Assembly (NCBI RefSeq): GCF_042477335.2
Contig: NC_091262.1
Coordinates: forward strand, 70,356,001 to 70,420,000
From: Ovis canadensis
Taxonomy: Eukaryota; Chordata; Mammalia; Artiodactyla; Bovidae
Direction of reading: 5' to 3'
Length of the DNA: 64,000 nt
Shown: one piece after another, positions 47,801 to 59,800 of the stretch
Layout of the letters: every line of letters starts with the position of its first letter
Numbering within the stretch: position 1 is the first letter of the stretch
Made by a program: the position numbers and the translations under genes
Notes under the pieces: generated by a model
Seen by the model: the letters and a program-made list of their open reading frames with translations, nothing else
Told to the model about the DNA's origin: nothing
Database searches by the model: none

Positions 47801-50800
47801 AGGACACATAGGCAGTGGGCTCCCACAAGCATACTCTGATTCTGGAATGTGACACGAAAAAGACAGGCTGTGAGGTACAAGGAATTCCTGGGGCATCCTC
47901 TCCATGCCCTCCTCCCCCTCCATTCAAGAAAGTATTTCAGAATGCAAGGGAGTGATAGGTGAGAGAGTGCCTTTAGAGAGATAACCTTCATTCTACTTCC
48001 AAGTGAGAAGTAAATCAACTGCCAGCCTTGAGAGTATTTTGACACCTTTCCTACGTGGGGACACTGTAAGATGGACCATGTTCAAACAGTAAATCAGCAT
48101 CCTTTCCCCCTGTGCCTTCTAACATGCCTTCAGCATGAGAAAGGCTGGAAAACTGAAAACGACATGTCTTTGACTGTTTTTGAGCTAGGAGTCTGGATAC
48201 CAGTTAAACACATGCCTGAGACTTACATGGCAGAGGAGGTACTGTCATCTTCCTGCAGCTTTGGTGGGTCTCTGCTGGCAAGTAACGCCACGGAGACGCC
48301 AGTTCCACAATCCTGCTTCCTGGCAGCTGCAGTGGGGGCCAGACTGCAGTTTCCCATGTCTAGGCAACTGTGGTGGCAGCTTCCTGGTCCTAGGGTCACA
48401 GCTAAAGCAGTGTGTTCTTAAACTCGATATCCTGATTCCGCTTTGTCCAAAGGAGGCTTGAGAGGGAGGGGATATATGTATATTTACGGCTGATTCACAT
48501 TGTTGTACAGCAGAAACCAACACAACACTGGAAAGCAATTATCCTCCAGTTAAACATTTTAAAAATCTCTGTTTTTTAAGCTGGACTCTGATAAACTACA
48601 TCACACCACTGAAGTGGTAGTTCAAGTATTAGGTAATCAAAAAATCACAGTAACCCATGACTATGAAAACACTGGGTTTTCCTGGTGGCTCAGATGGTAA
48701 AGAATCTGCCTGCAATGCAGGAGATCCAAGTTCAATTCCTGGGTCAGGAAGATTCCCCTGGAGAAGGCAATGGCTCCCTTGTTTCTCTCCTGGTTAAGAA
48801 CCACTTTTTTAGTGACAGAAAGAAAGAATCAGCATCATTTCAGAGTTATATCTGGAGAAGGCATTAATAATGCTAAGTGTATCTGTAGGCTACTTCACAG
48901 TTTACAAAACAGTTTTATATACATTGCCTCATTTGATGTTCATAACATGGGAGTTAAGGTTTTACAATGATATAGCTGATAAAGTAGAGTTTTGCTCAGG
49001 GTTCTATACGTACCATGGATTTGGAGATTACCACTGGGAAAAAATATCACAGCTATGAAAGTATCAGCTAAGAACGCCTACTCATAAACTATAAATTTGT
49101 AACAGGTAGACTTTCAACAGTATTTTCACGCTTAATCCATGAACACTGTGGCTAAACTGTGGCTACTACATTAAGTATGAAGCTTCAAATACTCTACAGG
49201 AAAAAAAAAAAAAAAAAACACCTATAAATTTCAATGAGTAACAAGTTAGCACCAGGGCATCTGGAAAAGATCAGAAGGAAGAAATGGCTCCACAGGCTTA
49301 CAGCCAAGTTCTCCACAATACAAACTATTGTGACAAGGATCCATCTAGGTTTAATAATCAGAAATTCTAGTGAAAGGCAAAAATCAGTAGTTTCTCAGCT
49401 CCTTCAATCACGAGTCCTACAAGATTCTGAACGCTAACTAAAGTTAAACAGCAACCCCAAGAAGTTAGGTCTTAACTCTTCTCAGCAACAACTAACTGTG
49501 TAAAACATTCTCTAGCTCTACTCAAGTTACCACCGGTATTTTCAAAGTCAAATTAGGAGGTAGGGGATAGGAAGCTGAAGCTGGAACCATCACTATACTT
49601 TCTTACCCAATCAACTAACCGCAATCAGAAAGGAGACTCAGACATTTTAAAAGGGCACAACATTGAATAAAACATCTGCATTAGTTATAGCTAGCATTCT
49701 GCTTGTTACAACTTACTTAGTCATTACGAAATGTTAGTTACTGCATTATCCTTTGTGCTATAAAAATTTTAATTTGCTGGAAGTTCTACATTTTTAATCC
49801 AAAAAATCTTAAAAACTTCTTTTAATAAAAGAGGGATTTGTTTTTATACTTTAAAGATGGTTTCCTTTTCTTGGATGTACTTGTGAATTGAACAGTTTCT
49901 CTATAAAGTATGTTTATGTTTATTCTGGAAAAAACTACAGGCTCAAAAAAGCATGGCAGAGGTATCACTTGGAAACTGTTTTGGAGAGCAGTTTAGAAAT
50001 CTTTACCAAGGCTTTAAAAATGTTCTTGTGCTTTAACTTAGTAATCTGAAATTTTCAGGATAATTAGAAGAAATGATGAGAGATGTGAGGCATAAAGTTA
50101 ATACAAGGATTGCTCTTTGCATTATTAATTATAATAGCAAAAATCAATAGGTTCATACATTTTATAAACTACAGCACAGCCTCTTGCAAAAAATATTCAC
50201 AATCATGGGAACATGTGATATACAATATACGTGCATTTCTGTGAGTAGAAGTGTGACTGTCAAAACAATATCATTAACAGTAGGATATTAATGGTAGGAT
50301 TGTGTTTTTTTAGATTTAGGTATCTTATGATAAATTTATCATAAGATAAAATTTCCAAAATATTATTTTTTATCTAGTTAAACATTGAAAGCTGTTTTTA
50401 TCACTGACTAGTTAGTTGATGATATTACAGAACAATTAATAATTATCATCTGATCTTTATTTCATTACTGTGTGAAAAAAATCACTTGGTGATATTAAGA
50501 ACAAACCATGTATTTTAGCAGAGAAGGCAGGGGCAACCCACTCCAGTACTCTTGCCTGGAAAATCCCATGGATGGAGGAGCCTGGTGGGCTGTAGTCCAT
50601 GGGGTCGCTAAGAGTCGGACACGACTGAGCCACATCACTCTCACTTTTCACTTTCATGCATTGGAGAAGGAAATGGCAACCTACTCCAGCGTTCTTGCCT
50701 GGAGAATCCCAGGGACGGTGGAGCCTGGTAGGCTGCCATCTATGGGGTCGCACAGAGTTGGACATGACTGAAGCGACTTAGCAGCAGCATGTACTTTAGA

Positions 50801-53800
50801 GACAGACATGAAAATCAATACAGATGAAATATTATGATTTAGATTTATTACAAAATAACCCCACCCTGTGGGGGGTGGGGGTGGGAATAAGAGTAAATAG
50901 CATGGGAGACAGGGGCATAAAAACCAAAATGGCCAATGTGCTGGTATTTGTTAAATGTGGGCAACAGAAAAATCAGGGTTCTTTATGCTAGTTTCTCTAC
51001 TTGCACATAAATTTGAAGTTTATCATATTTTAAAAATAAAAAAGTTAATTTTAAAATTGTAAAGGGAGTGACAAGCACTAATAGCACTATTTTGAGATTT
51101 TTATACAGAATTAAATCCATTAATCTATCACTGAATAAAGACTAGAAACATCTCACATTAAGAGGATGTCAGTTGATCAGAACTTTCCTTCATATACTTC
51201 TGAGTTGTGACTTAAAAAAAAACCAGAAAACAAGGTAACTATTATCTTCATTACACCATCCAATGTAGAATGTGCCAACATTTTAGATACGGCTAAAGTA
51301 CTACTAATTATGATGCGTAAGAGTCTTCCGAACTGCAGAGATGTTGAAATGTGAAAATATGTGCATCTTAGAATTGATAAAATATAGTAAATAACAGGCC
51401 AGACTCAGCCACTGCCTTAGTTCTCTGAGCGGGGATCAGAGGATCTGAATATCTATTAGAGATCTTGTGATGGTAAGATGGAGTTTTATCTTTAAAAAAG
51501 AGAAAAGAGGATGAAGACCTGTGAATGACTGTTACTGGCAAGGATAACGATATGGGTGAAATTTCTATTTTGAGAGCACTTATACAGCTGGGACAAAGTT
51601 AGGTCCTAGGAGCTGATGGTTGAGATTTACGGTTACTCTCATGCCCCCCGATGCTGACGGGCCTGCGGCAGCCAACCCCCTCCATCCCCGGGTGTGGTAA
51701 CGAGCAGAGTGGTTAAGCACCAGCTCTATTTGAGAGTGTGTTCTCCTATGATAAATGGTGTTTTTCCTATTAACTGACAGAACTTTGTAGGGTTAGTCAG
51801 GTAACCAGGAAGTATATTCAAAGGACCACAGGGCTTTGTTCTTGCCTTGATCCAATTCCATGTTTCTTTTGATGACTGAAATTTTACAAGGCTTCCTTCA
51901 CCCTATTTCATGAAAATTTAATTAGTACTGAGGCAAAATTTTCTCCTAAAACCATATTTGATTTCAGTATTAGAGGGAATTCTAAATAAAATGAATGGTT
52001 AGGTCAAAGCTATATGGCTACAAATAGACAAAACGGCCAAGGTAAAGATAAAATCTGCAGTTTTAATATGGTACCAACTACTTTACTTTTCAAAGTAGGC
52101 TTCTCTTCTCTTCCGCAGCTCTTCTGAAGTAGGATGTGAACCCGATGTCTGTGGGATATCTTGACATCTGTTTCTGGAAGTACCTGAAAACCGAATAAAA
52201 CACAACAAAAACCAGTTTTATTTACCACGTCACGACGTGTTTATACTTAGGTGAAGGAGCTTTCAAAAAGTTTTCTTCTCAAAACTACTCTGCACCATTC
52301 TGTAAATGTAAGAAAGGCTCTGAAAGGTTCAGGGAAAATCAGAATAAGGTAGTTCAACCGCACCTGTGTCCACTGCGGCCACGCCTACTATCAATCTGTG
52401 ACACAGTGGACGTGAGGTAAGTTCAGTGGCCATCTGGCAGGAGAAACAACTAGCACCACACGTGCTTGCTCTCTACTTATTAGAAATGAATCTACACTTT
52501 TTAAAAATAAATAAATTTATTTATTTGGCTGCACTGAGTCAGCTACGGCACGTGGGATCTTCCTTGCACCATGGCGGATCTTTGCTTGAGGCACACAGAC
52601 CCTCTAGTTGTAGCGCTTGCGGGCTTAGTTGCTCTGAGACATGTGGGATTTCAGTTCCTTGACCAAGGATCGAACCCATGGCCCCTGCTTTGCAAGAAGG
52701 ATTCTTAACCAATGTACCACCAGGGAAGTCCCAGAAATCAATCTACACTTTTGAAGGCACAGAATTCCTAGAAGTAACTTAAAGTGGATGATTGTAAAAT
52801 AAACCCACTCTGTATATTCCTTTATCTTCAAACATCTGGGTACTGACATAACTTAAGTATGTTTCTGTGTTCTTACTAAATTATTGCTCCAATCAGATTC
52901 TGTACAAATTGTGAAATAACGTGGGAAGAAGAGTAAAGGACACAAAAATGTCTAAAACTAATAAGGCTGTGTCTGTCCACCACTGGGCTAACCTAGCAGG
53001 ACTCTGCTAATCCAAAATGGGCCTGTGCACCACACAGAGTACTCAGACGTGGCCAGGAGGCATGAGCAGTTCAGAATAAAATATAGCATAAAAAGGATAA
53101 TTTTCATATTAACAGAAACTCAATTTTATTTAGATACTTAAGGAATTCAATTGATGTGTAATTTCATTAGAAAGTAAAAGGCAAATTCACATTAGATGAA
53201 AACAAAACAACCCCAAAAAAAGAAAACCCGTTACACTTTTAAAGTAAGCCCCTTTAAGCAACGTCCTAGACATTTCCCTCTACTTGGATTCCCTGGGGTG
53301 GGAGTGGGTGGGGGAAGAGGTGTGGTGGGCTAAAAGAGTGAGCCCACCAAAGTGAGCTTAAGCCAAAAGTTCCACAGCCAGTAAGTTTTAGAGTTTTGTA
53401 AAATCAATTTATAGTCTCTGTCCAGACCTTCCTTCACAGCCACTAGAATGCATTTAAATAGCTGGTCTTGGCAAGGGTCCACTGACCTCACAATGATTAG
53501 CTCCGTTTAGTACTGTGTTTGCACCGTATTATAACCAAACTGAATGACCAGAAATGAAAATATAACTAGTCCTAATTTAACACAAGTCATAAAGTTATAT
53601 GTATGTTATATGTATTAAACATTATATGTATTAAATAATATCTAAAAAAACCAATAACTGATTATACATAGCTACTGCTTCTGTGACTGTCAAAGAACTT
53701 CTACCAACAGTATATTCATTTCCAGAAGAACTAAAAATGATCTAAATCAACTGCTTCAACAACAAATAAAGTAAGTGTTGGAATGTCCATACCTTGCATA

Positions 53801-56800
53801 CTGAGCTGAATGGCCCTGCGGAGATCAGCCTCTTCATCTTCCATGTCAATTTCTTGGCGACTTAGTGCCAGAGCCCTCTGAAAGTCCTCCTCATCCTCGT
53901 CTAACATTCCTGTCCCATCATTTACTTCTAAGACGCGTTCTAGACCTGTTTTCTGGACTCTGAAGAATAAAAGCACAAATAATAACTGCAGACCATTCTT
54001 TAATTGTAATTATAACATAGAGACATTTATAAACCAAAGATTTTTATGTAAGTTGAAAACTTACACATTTTTTTTTTGTAGATAACATCTAATAATACAA
54101 AGGTCCTATTGTGACATGAATTTGTGTTGGGAAGTATACTTAAATAATTCAGAGAGTTGATCCAAGGTTAAACCAATAAGCTACACTTAAACAGAAAGGT
54201 CTAAAAAAAAACCCACCAAGAATAAAAGGACCACATCTTCATGTAAATTTAATTCTTGTAATGAAATACTATCATATACCCCACACTGCAGGCTCAGCTT
54301 TACCTCTGTTCTTTAAGTTGTGCTAATTCTTCTCCAATAAGTTTTGGTCGATGCATCTGTTGGACCCTGATCATCTGTAGAAGTTGGTCAGCTTCACAAT
54401 CTGGCAGATCACCCTTAACAACAAATATAGAGTAACCTAAAAAAAAAGGCAAAAATTATCTACAACAGCTAGCAAGTGATTCAAAATGGACTGAAAATGA
54501 TAGCAGACAGAGAGGCAGCACAACAGCGGGAAAACCACAAACCAGGGAGTGAGGAAGACCTGGATCCAAAAAATGGTTCTTACACTTACCAGTGGGGTGG
54601 TCTAGGACAAATTACTTAAGGTCTTTAAGCCTCACTTCCATATATATAAATTTCTTCAACTGGTCTTAGTTGGATCTTTCATTGTGGCACGTGGGCTTAG
54701 CTGCTCGGTGGCATGTGGGATCTTATTAATAGTTTCCCAACCAGGAATCAAACTCATGTCCCCTTCATTGCAAGGCAAATTCTTAACCACTGGACAACCA
54801 GGGAAGTCCCTCTAAACCTCTTCACCTGTAAAATGGGAATAGCCATCTCATAGAGTGACTATGAGAAGTATTTGAATCTGAAAAGGGCTCTAATTAAGTA
54901 AGAACAAGGAAACATACCTAATTTGTGCTTAATAATTTGTGCAGAATCTGACAGGGGCAATAATTAAGTATGAGGCTTCCCTGGTGGCTCAGTTGGTAAA
55001 GAATCTGCCTGCAATGTGGGAAACCTGGGTTCGATCCCTGGGTTGGGAAGATCCCCTGGAGAAGGGAACAACTACCCACTCCAGTATTCTGGCCTGGAGA
55101 ATTCCACGGACTGTATAGTCCATGGGGTTGCAAAGAGTCGGACACGACTGAGCAACTTTCCTTTCACTTTTCATGGAAATATACTTAAAACATACTAAAA
55201 CAGTGCTTGACCAAGTAGCTTACTCCCTAAGTGACAACAGAAAGGCAAGGAAAGGACTGAGGAAGAGCAAGGAGTGTGTACTCAGACAGCCCGGGTTTTA
55301 GTGCCCTGGCTCTTCTGTTTCCTAACTGCCTCTGTTGATCACTTTACCCCTCTATGTCTTGATTTCTTCAACTGTTGAACAGATTATGCTGTACCTTCCG
55401 CAGAGTGCTGTTTGAGGACATGATCAGAAGATGTGTGTAAAAATCTGCAATATGAGTAAAATGAGTTATCTATGGAAATAGCTGACCCTGACACACAGCC
55501 TTCCTAACTGAAAACAGGACCTGGAAAGCCAATACCCTAAATTCTAGTCAAGGTGCTGAAGATGTGGTTCATGTTTTGAAAAAATTACATTTGTCCAATC
55601 AATGTAATTTTTTAATTAATACAACTCTGGAAAGCCAAGGTTTTCCCAGCTGGATACTCCATACAATAGCCGAATAAGGGTGGGCTATACCTAAGCCATT
55701 TTGATCAATTTTCATTTTTCTACCATAAATTTTCTTCAACCTTGGTGCTTATTTGGCTTCCCTGGTGGCTCAGATGGTAAAGCATGTGCCTGCAATGCAG
55801 GAGATCTGGGTTCGATCCCTGGGTCGGGAAGATCCCCTGGAGAAGGAGATGGCAACCCACTCCAGTATTCTTGCCTGGAAGATTCCATAGACTGAGGAGA
55901 CTGGTAGGCTACCGTCCGCGGGGTTGCAAAGAGTTGGACATGACTGAGCGATTTCACTTTCACTTGGTGCTTATTATAGATATTCTTTATGAGCACTAAC
56001 AGAAAATGAAATTTTAAAAAAAGATTACAAGGCCTATTAATGGAAAAACTCAAGAGTAAATCATAATACACTTAACACTTTTTTTCACAAGGGCAAGTAT
56101 ACTCAGAGTTCAGACGGTTGAACAGGTTTTATGCCAGTAAAACTGTTTTCTAGGTTGTGGATACACTCTGTTAGCTCCCCATGCTATTCCATGAAGAGCA
56201 TCATGAAGAGCAGAAACTGCTTTACAGAGGTGACACTGTGAGAAGCTTGGGTTTTATTCAAGATTAGATTTCATTCTAAGTGTGCTAGGAAGCCACTGAA
56301 GGGTCGAAGAGTGAAAGTATGCCACGATGTGCATTATATTTTAAGAAGAGCACTCTAGGCTGCCTTCTCAGTGTAATATATAGCAACCAATGTGCAAGAA
56401 GAGCAGGGCTTATGAAAACGGAAAGAGGGACTGCAAGTATGGGGAGAAAAAAATGAGTCTTTTGTAAACATATTCAGATTGAAACGCTTTCTGGACTTCT
56501 GAGTGGAGATGGGAAAGTTAGGGGTTTGGTGTTTGGGGTAGATGTTGATAAAAGTCTAAGGAATTATGGCAGATAGACTTTATTTAGAGATGATATCTAA
56601 AATAATGGGACAGCACACAGTCAAGAAGTTGTCCAAGACTGACTCTGGGTCACTTCATTAGTTAGAGATTAAAGAGTAGGATCCATAAAAGGCATCTGAA
56701 AGAAGCAGCCAATACGACATGAAGCAAACTAGAGCACAGTGGCTTGGAAGAGGAGCAGAGACAGGATTTCAAAAAGGGAAGATGTAGTTAGGAACAAAGG

Positions 56801-59800
56801 TTTTAGGCATAAAAGAAAAGAGATAAAGTATATAAAATCGAAGACATTACAACATAATGATCCTACATGAAAACTGGAGAGACCTACATGACAACCAACC
56901 TAGTAGCAATAAGCACACCAGCGCACAGACTGCGATCTCGAATCACCATTACTAAAGGGGAAGGAAACACACAAGACTGAAAATCCTTATTATATGACCT
57001 AAAAAGGGCTTCAAAAGGCGAGAGTGGTCATTTCAAAAGCTTGAGAGTCAAGTTGAAAAGGTTCCCACTCATCCAAGACGTGACAATATTGAGTATCAAT
57101 AGTACTTACAAGAGACTAGAGCATATGAACTATGGTTTATTTTATTATGGCTGTGCTGGGTCTTTGTCGCTGCTTGGCCTTTTCTCTAGTTTTGGGGAGC
57201 AGAGGCTACCCTCTAGTTGTGGTGTGCACACTTCTCATTGCAGTGGCCTCTTTTGCTGTGGAGAACCGGCTCTAGAGCATGGGCTATAGAGTAGTTGCAG
57301 CTCCTGGGCTCAGTAGTTGTGGTTCCAAGTCCAGACCGCAGACTCAATAGTTGTGGTACACAGGCTTAGTTATCCCATGGCACGTGGGGCCTTCCTGGGC
57401 CAGGGGTGGAGCCCGTGTCTCCTGCACTGGCAGGTAGATTCTTTACCACTGAGCCACCAGGGAAACCCTGAGCTATGATTTTAATAGATTAGTTTACAAT
57501 GACACCACAGAAACAAACCAACCGGTTACCTTTGGAGACAAGATACTATGACCAAATATTTAAAACTGATAAAAGGCAATAAATATTTACCCTGCTTTTT
57601 ATATATGAACTATATACTTCAAGATAACCAAACAGTTGATGAAGGAAAGTCTATTTGTATAAAAGTCTTCCAGCTAATAAATGAAGAAATGATGGAAATC
57701 TAATTAATGAGATAACAGACTAGGCATTTATTATTAGCAGCTACTCAAATCACAACAAGAGAGACAACTGGACATTAAGTGCCACACCATCCATGAAGAG
57801 TCTTCTGTCTTCCCAAAATGAACTTAAATCTGATCAAGTCTCTAGATCTAAGGACCAGTCTATTGCTCATCAAGGGCTCAGAGGAAAAAAAAAGATGCAA
57901 CAGGCAAAATCCAGAATGTGAGAAACAGAACAAATGACCCATTTTTTTTTTTTCAAAAGAAAAAGGAAAAAATTTAAGAGAAGAAACCAATTGATAGGTT
58001 TCAGAGACATAGCAATCCAAAGCAATCAAAGACCCTTATTTCAACCTGGTTTAACTATATTAAAAAAAAAAGAAGAATCAAAAAGGAGATTGGAGGACTT
58101 CCCTGGCGGCCCTGTGCTAAAGCAAGAGAATAGGTTCACTGTCTGGTCCAGGAAGACTCCGCATGCCATGGGGCAACTGAGCCCAGGTGCCACAACTCCT
58201 ATGCCCACATGCCCTAGGGCCTGTGCTCTGCAGCAAGGGCAGCCACTGCAATGAGAAAGGTGTGCACTGTAACGAGAGGGCAGCCCCCGCAAAGCGAAAG
58301 CCTATAAGTAGCAGTGAACCCAGCACATCCAAAAGCAAATAAGTGGATACATTTTAAAAGACTAGTGAGAAATTTAATTCTTAGGTAGGATGACAAGGAG
58401 TCTCCTCCCAAGGAGGAGAAAGGGGTCTGGGGCACTCGAGGAGGAGAAAGGGACAAACATTTTTTCCTATATTCCTTTGTCTTAGTCACATAAGACTTTT
58501 TTTCCCCCTTAAACACTGAGTTGTTATGACAACAATCTATTTTGCCTAAGATTAACTTTCTTTAGTCTCATTTGCATTCATCTCACACGCTAGCAAAGTA
58601 ATGTTCAAAATTCTCCAAGCCAGGTTTCAACAGTATGTGAACCATGAACTTCCAGAAGTTTAAGCTGGATTTAGAAAAGGTAGAGGAACCAGAGATCAAA
58701 TCTACTGGATCATGGAAAAAGCAAGAGAATTCCAGAGAAACATCTACTTCTGCTTTATTGACTATGCCCTTTGACTGTGTGAATCACAACAAACTGGAAA
58801 ATTCTGAAAGAGATGGGAATACCAGACCACCTGACCTGCCTCTTGAGAAATCTGTATGCAGGTCAGGAAGCAACAGTTAGAGCTGGACATGGAACAATGG
58901 ACTGGTTCCAAACAGGAAAAGGAGTGTGTCAAGGCTGTATATTGTCACCCTGCTTATGTAACTTATATGCAGAGTACATCATGGGAAAAGCCGGGCTGGA
59001 TGAAGCACAAGCTGGAATCAAGATTCCTGGCAGAAATATCAATAACCTTAGACATGCAGATAACACCACTCTTATGGCAGGAAGTGAAGAGGAACTAAAG
59101 AACCTCTTGATGAAAGTGAAAGAGCAGAATGAAAAAGCTGACTCAAAACAGCATTCAAAAAACCAAGATCGTGGCATCCAGTCCCATCATTTCATGGCAA
59201 ATGGAGAAACAGTGGGAACAGTGACAGTCTTTATTTTGGGGGGCTCCAAAATCACTGCAGATGGTGACTGCAGCCATGAAATTAAAAGATGCTTGCTCCT
59301 TGGAAGAAAAGCTACAACCAGCCTAGACAGCATATTAAAAGGCAGAGACATTACTTTGCCAACAAAGGTCCATGTAGTCAAAGCTATGGTGTTTCCAGGA
59401 GTCATGAATGTTTGTGAGAGTTGGACTATAGAGAAAGCCGAGTGCCAAAGAATTGATGCTTTTGAACTGTGGTGTTGGAGAAGACTGTTGAGAGTCCCTT
59501 GGACTGCAAGGAGATCCAACCAGTCAGTCCTAAAGGAAATCAGTCCTGAATATTCATTGAAAGGACTGATGTTGAAGCTGAAACTCTAATACTTTGGCCA
59601 CCTGACGTGAAGAACTGACTCACTGGAAAAGACCCTGATACTGGGAAAGATTGAAGGCAGGAGGAGAAGGGGACAACAGAGGATGAGATGGTTGGATGGC
59701 ATCATTGACTCGATGGACATGAGTTTGAGCAGGCTCCAAGAGTTGGTGATGGATAGGGAAGCCTGGTATGCTGCAGTCCATGGGGTCGCAAAGAGTCAGA

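Larger units (their letters stand above)
49940..51060 (+). repeat. Old L1 3' region interrupted by BovA2
   Basis: GGAGAGCAGTTTAGAAATCT, ATTATTAATTATAATAGCAA before the SINE, and GGCATAAAAACCAAAATGGC, CACATAAATTTGAAGTTTAT after it. Confidence 0.6.
44222..52086 (-). other. ATXN3: ATXN3 intron 9
   Basis: The longest intron here (7.9 kb): L1 3' ends (44340-44635, 48466-48558, 49940-51060), a 5'-truncated L1 (45745-47386), Bov-tA copies (44949-45092, 47421-47622, 48671-48780), a BovA2 (50519-50787), a MIR (48865-49000) and an A-tract (49200-49218). 47640-48460, 49220-49930 and 51070-52080 show nothing recognisable. Confidence 0.75.
52184..53792 (-). other. ATXN3: ATXN3 intron 8
   Basis: Holds a CHR SINE (52502-52732) and a G-quadruplex-type motif (53295-53314). 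The rest (52760-53280, 53330-53790) shows no repeat or exon I recognise. Confidence 0.75.

Noticed and set aside
46911-47927. A 338-codon minus-strand open frame, the longest in the window
   Set aside because: It joins chance sequence, a Bov-tA read backwards and the ORF2 C-terminal part of the truncated L1 ([20 protein letters not shown]). It has no promoter or start and ends at a frameshift.
55754-55830. tRNA-like text with an apparent B box (GGTTCGATCCC), recurring at many sites
   Set aside because: It is the tRNA-derived head of Bov-tA and CHR SINEs; none folds into a complete tRNA with intact acceptor and anticodon arms.
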